From the NCBI GenBank assembly GCA_018435605.1, contig JAHDNF010000003.1, positions 340,600 to 404,599 of the forward strand: 64,000 nt of DNA, read 5' to 3'. This document shows positions 61,214 through 64,000 of this stretch, piece after piece. The notes below the pieces were generated by a model, which saw only the letters and a list, made by a program, of their open reading frames with translations, made no database searches and was not told where the DNA came from. Every line of letters starts with the position of its first letter. The stretch's first letter is position 1. Both the position numbers and the translations under genes were made by a program. Source of the stretch: a bacterium. Its GTDB lineage: Bacteria > Auribacterota > Auribacteria > Auribacterales > Auribacteraceae.

Positions 61214-61242
61214 TTGAAAAAATAGCGGAATGATGTTATAAT
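61214..61242 (+). promoter_or_regulatory. Promoter for the second large secreted protein
   Basis: TTGAAA (61214-61219) and TATAAT (61237-61242) are separated by exactly 17 bases, a near-consensus sigma70 promoter and the best match in the window. Transcription would start near 61249, giving a leader of about 200 bases. Confidence 0.75.
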
Positions 61243-61450
61243 ATCGTTTAAGGACTTTTTATATAGTTTGATTTTTTGGATCGAAAGGCGAAGCGGTCTG
61301 CGATTGGAAAATAAAAACGAAGATTTTACTTGTTTAGATATATTTGCATGATAAGTGCAGTGTGTCTGCATATTTATTTATATAGGTTATATAGGATATA
61401 ATGAAAATGTCTGATAAAAAGCTAATTAACAAATTAACAAGGAGGCACGC
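61243..61450 (+). other. Long 5' leader of the 61451 gene with strong ribosome-binding site
   Basis: About 200 AT-rich bases between the promoter and the start codon. A small hairpin TGCAG-TGTGT-CTGCA lies at about 61356-61370, and the duplicated element TATAGG occurs near 61381-61395. A second TATAAT (61397-61402) lacks a good -35. AAGGAGG at 61439-61445 sits 5 bases before the ATG and is the strongest Shine-Dalgarno in the window. I recognise no riboswitch class. Confidence 0.5.
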
Positions 61451-64000
61451 ATGAAGGCTTCATCATCAATTTGTGAAACATTGTTTACTGGCTGGTATTC
61501 GCCTAAGAAAAAATTTTGGCATAAGGCGATAGTATTGCTGGTTATCGAATCGTTTGTATTCGGTCAGATGCAGTGGAGTTGGGCACAGCAGTCTAGTCAG
61601 CAGAATGAAGCTCCCATGCAACAGGAAATACAGCTCCCTGAAGGAATGGAATATTTTTTCAATCAAGAACAGCCTTCCCAAGCCCCTTTTATGCCTACCT
61701 TAAATCCCCTGTTCGACGTTGGTCCGGAAAATCCGTTTTTTGATTCCGATAACGACGCTGTTCCCGGTTCAGGTTCTGAAAATACCGGTTATGGATTGGA
61801 AGACATCATTTCTGTAGACAATACTTTGCGTATGCAGTTGTCTGATATAAGCCAGCTACCACGCTACAAAGTAACGTTTTCTATTGACAGCGCCACGACA
61901 ATTATAAATATCGGATTTGATGAACTCACATTTGTAACCAAACCCGGAGGCGGCTATAAGTATTCTGAGAAAGTTTTGTCGGTTAAAACAAAAGATGGAA
62001 ATATTAGGCTTTCATACGACTATTATACAGTCGAGGATGGCGTTGAAGAAGAAGGTAGCATAGACAATGATGCGATTGTAAATTATCAGTTTGGCGTAAA
62101 TTATATAGTAGAATTTCAGGTAACTTTGTTGAATATAAAGGTATATATATACGAAGCATCACAGGAATGTCCCGATGAACCTTCTTTTACGGTGGAAGGA
62201 TTTGAGTCGCCTGTGTTTTATGCTGTCAATAGAAATAATCAACCTAATAGTTTGAACTTGGAAGTTTTTAAACGTGTTGCCAGTGGATACGAACCGGTCG
62301 ATCTCAATAACGACGGTATAATCGACGCTTATTATGATAGCGTTACCGGTATATGGGGTATTGACATTGACGGCGACGGTATTCCTGATGGACAGGGAAT
62401 CGACACCAACGGCGACGGTAAGCCCGATCAGTTCCGTTTTGATCAGGACCGCGACGGTATCGTTGATGGAACGTCTCAGGATTTTGATATCGATTTCGAA
62501 ACAGGTAATTTTAATGTAAATATTCCCAATCAAGATCGTACCGTTATTACTCCAGGAGGCGATCTTGTAATTTACGATATAGACGGTAACGAAATTGCAC
62601 GGTACTCTGGAGGTACCTCGACATCAGTAGAGTACCTCCCGGGCGGCGGCAGGCGGGTTACTTCTACCGATATAGATGGTAATGTCACAACACAGGTGTT
62701 TGATGCCAATGACCGCCTAGTACAGCAGACAGTACAGCGCAAAATAGACGGAGTTCTTGAAGTACCCGGTGAACGAACCGGTTTTCTTTATGATAACGAT
62801 TCTGACCCTGCCAATCCCGGCGGTGAAATTAGAACACAATTTAAAGATAATAATGGTAATGGAATAAAAGATCCGGAAGACGAAAATATCACTGTTGCAG
62901 TATTTGACAGCAATCAGCGTATGATGTCCATTACTTATTTTGATTCGCCGCGTAACGGTGATTTGACAATCCAAAGATTTCAAGCTAACGGCAATTTGGC
63001 GTCAATTACGGTTGACCAATCGGTCGAGCATGGCGATGGCTGGACAATTCAGATTTTTGATGTTAACGGTTATTTGCAAAATATTACAGATCATAACGGA
63101 TTAACTGGCGACGAAGTTATTCAGCGGTATGCGCCGAACGGACGTATACTTACTCAAACAGATAACGACGGCGCTACCGGTGAAATTACCGTCCATTATT
63201 TTAGTTATAAAACCGATCCCGATCATATGGGCTGGCAGATACGGACGGAACGCATCAATAACGAATTTGGCGGTGAAATTAACAGTATTGCTCGCTTAAC
63301 TGATAATAACGCTCTTATAAATGTTACTATTTTCAGTGTTTATCCGGAGATAGCTACATTAATTGAATACAGTGTTCCTGAGGATGGATATACAACATAC
63401 CACAGCTATAAAGAAGACGGTGACGGCGAAATAAAACAAGTTTACAATAATATTAATCAGATTACCCTGCAACAAGATATAGACGGTAGCAATCAAATAA
63501 TAGAAAGTATTGTCTATCAGTACGTGCAAGACGGCGACAACAAACTACGTATAGGTTACGTCGATACCGATAAAAATGGTGTGCGTGATTCAGGAGAAGA
63601 TTTACTCAATAGTATCGCTGAATTCGACAATTATGGAGATTTGGTATCTCAAACTTCTTTTGCCCCGGATGGTGTTACACCGCGAACAGTAATAGAATTT
63701 AATAAACCGCAATATTCTTGGGTGACATATCGTATTGTTGATGAACCGCAAGGCAAATCTACGATACAAATCGTCGATTACGAAAATAATATGCGTGCTT
63801 TGATGACACTCAATTCCCAGTGGGCTGATTATAGCAATCCGGACAATGTTGAAGAAAGTACTGTGTATGTATATGACGGTGATTACCGGTGGGGATACGT
63901 TGATACGAACAAGAACGGCTTGAAAGACGTAACGGAGACGTTGCTGGAATCCGTAGCTGAGTTTGATAATGAAGGGAATATAGTCAGCGTAACCAGTTAT
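61451..64000 (+). CDS. Second large secreted repeat protein (3' end outside window)
   Basis: Open from ATG 61451 to the window end: at least 850 codons with no stop. Residues 1-46 form an export signal with a long polar lead, KKK at 19-21, a hydrophobic core at about 26-38 and a likely cleavage after SWA (about 45). A Gln/Pro-rich linker follows. At 284-340 lie four acidic calcium-type loops (DLNNDGIID, DIDGDGIPD, DTNGDGKPD, DQDRDGIVD), like thrombospondin type 3 or dockerin loops. From about 390 on there is a beta-rich repeat region: DNNGNGIKDPEDE at 466, DTDKNGVRDSGED at 705 and DTNKNGLKDVTE at 818, each followed by an FD..G.lvs.T-like strand, so the last period is 113 residues. The style resembles RHS/YD-type repeats only weakly. 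Function unknown; surface or secreted adhesin-like role inferred. Own promoter and strong ribosome-binding site. Confidence 0.92.
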   Translation, partial: MKASSSICETLFTGWYSPKKKFWHKAIVLLVIESFVFGQMQWSWAQQSSQQNEAPMQQEIQLPEGMEYFFNQEQPSQAPFMPTLNPLFDVGPENPFFDSDNDAVPGSGSENTGYGLEDIISVDNTLRMQLSDISQLPRYKVTFSIDSATTIINIGFDELTFVTKPGGGYKYSEKVLSVKTKDGNIRLSYDYYTVEDGVEEEGSIDNDAIVNYQFGVNYIVEFQVTLLNIKVYIYEASQECPDEPSFTVEGFESPVFYAVNRNNQPNSLNLEVFKRVASGYEPVDLNNDGIIDAYYDSVTGIWGIDIDGDGIPDGQGIDTNGDGKPDQFRFDQDRDGIVDGTSQDFDIDFETGNFNVNIPNQDRTVITPGGDLVIYDIDGNEIARYSGGTSTSVEYLPGGGRRVTSTDIDGNVTTQVFDANDRLVQQTVQRKIDGVLEVPGERTGFLYDNDSDPANPGGEIRTQFKDNNGNGIKDPEDENITVAVFDSNQRMMSITYFDSPRNGDLTIQRFQANGNLASITVDQSVEHGDGWTIQIFDVNGYLQNITDHNGLTGDEVIQRYAPNGRILTQTDNDGATGEITVHYFSYKTDPDHMGWQIRTERINNEFGGEINSIARLTDNNALINVTIFSVYPEIATLIEYSVPEDGYTTYHSYKEDGDGEIKQVYNNINQITLQQDIDGSNQIIESIVYQYVQDGDNKLRIGYVDTDKNGVRDSGEDLLNSIAEFDNYGDLVSQTSFAPDGVTPRTVIEFNKPQYSWVTYRIVDEPQGKSTIQIVDYENNMRALMTLNSQWADYSNPDNVEESTVYVYDGDYRWGYVDTNKNGLKDVTETLLESVAEFDNEGNIVSVTSY

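Noticed and set aside
61270..61310. Possible c-di-GMP riboswitch in the leader of the 61451 gene
   Set aside because: The GAAAGGCGAAGCGG piece is only superficially similar; the conserved core and paired helices of the class are not present.
62159..62533. Antisense frame opposite the second secreted gene
   Set aside because: It lies opposite the signal-peptide-bearing repeat protein and shows no signature or ribosome-binding site.

Overview
The window looks like a chromosomal segment from an uncultivated, environmental bacterium with a moderately AT-rich genome. Every supported gene lies on the + strand. A secreted repeat protein of more than 17,000 residues, beside the start of a second large secreted repeat protein, fits what is known of candidate phylum Omnitrophota and similar lineages with giant genes. 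That placement is inference: no rRNA or phylogenetic marker tree is available here.

Region 1 (1-52401) is one uninterrupted reading frame that is already open at the left edge, so the gene starts outside the window. It encodes an extracellular-type protein built almost wholly of beta domains. By eye there are about 57 Ig/cadherin-like domains, about 22 beta-propellers (LVIVD and YVTN-like, one BNR-like), 14 IPT/TIG domains and 8 SbsA-type Big_5 domains. It also carries single copies or pairs of inserted modules: two discoidin (F5/8C)-like, one PA14, one nidogen-like, several jelly rolls and two paralogous right-handed beta-helices. Three architectural zones are visible. First comes [propeller - Big_5 - TIG - TIG] repeated seven times (about 0.9-15.2 kb). 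Next is a variable zone of Ig runs of 3 to 8 separated by propellers (15.5-39.6 kb). Last is a regular [propeller - Ig - Ig] repeat of six units (39.6-49.0 kb), followed by a distinct C-terminal cap. The gene ends at a strong intrinsic terminator.

Region 2 (52.5-60.9 kb) is conserved housekeeping sequence. A tRNA-His(GTG) gene with its own promoter is followed by a nine-gene co-directional run from a second promoter: trpC-trpF-trpB-trpA, a mannose-1-phosphate guanylyltransferase, ruvX/yqgF, a U32 family protein, an M16 zinc protease and rpe. Spacing is tight, with several start/stop overlaps, so most are probably cotranscribed. The four trp genes carry out the last steps of tryptophan synthesis (isomerase PRAI, IGPS, synthase beta and alpha); trpE, trpG and trpD are not in the window.

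Region 3 (60.9-64.0 kb) is a 560-base intergenic stretch with a good sigma70-type promoter and a roughly 200-base AT-rich leader. It leads into a second secreted repeat protein (starting at 61451) that is still open at the right edge after 850 codons. That protein has an N-terminal export signal, four acidic calcium-loop motifs and a tandem repeat of about 113 residues.

The most unusual content is the giant protein itself, and in particular the way foreign domains are spliced in frame into Ig and propeller folds, three of them at the same loop of the Ig fold.
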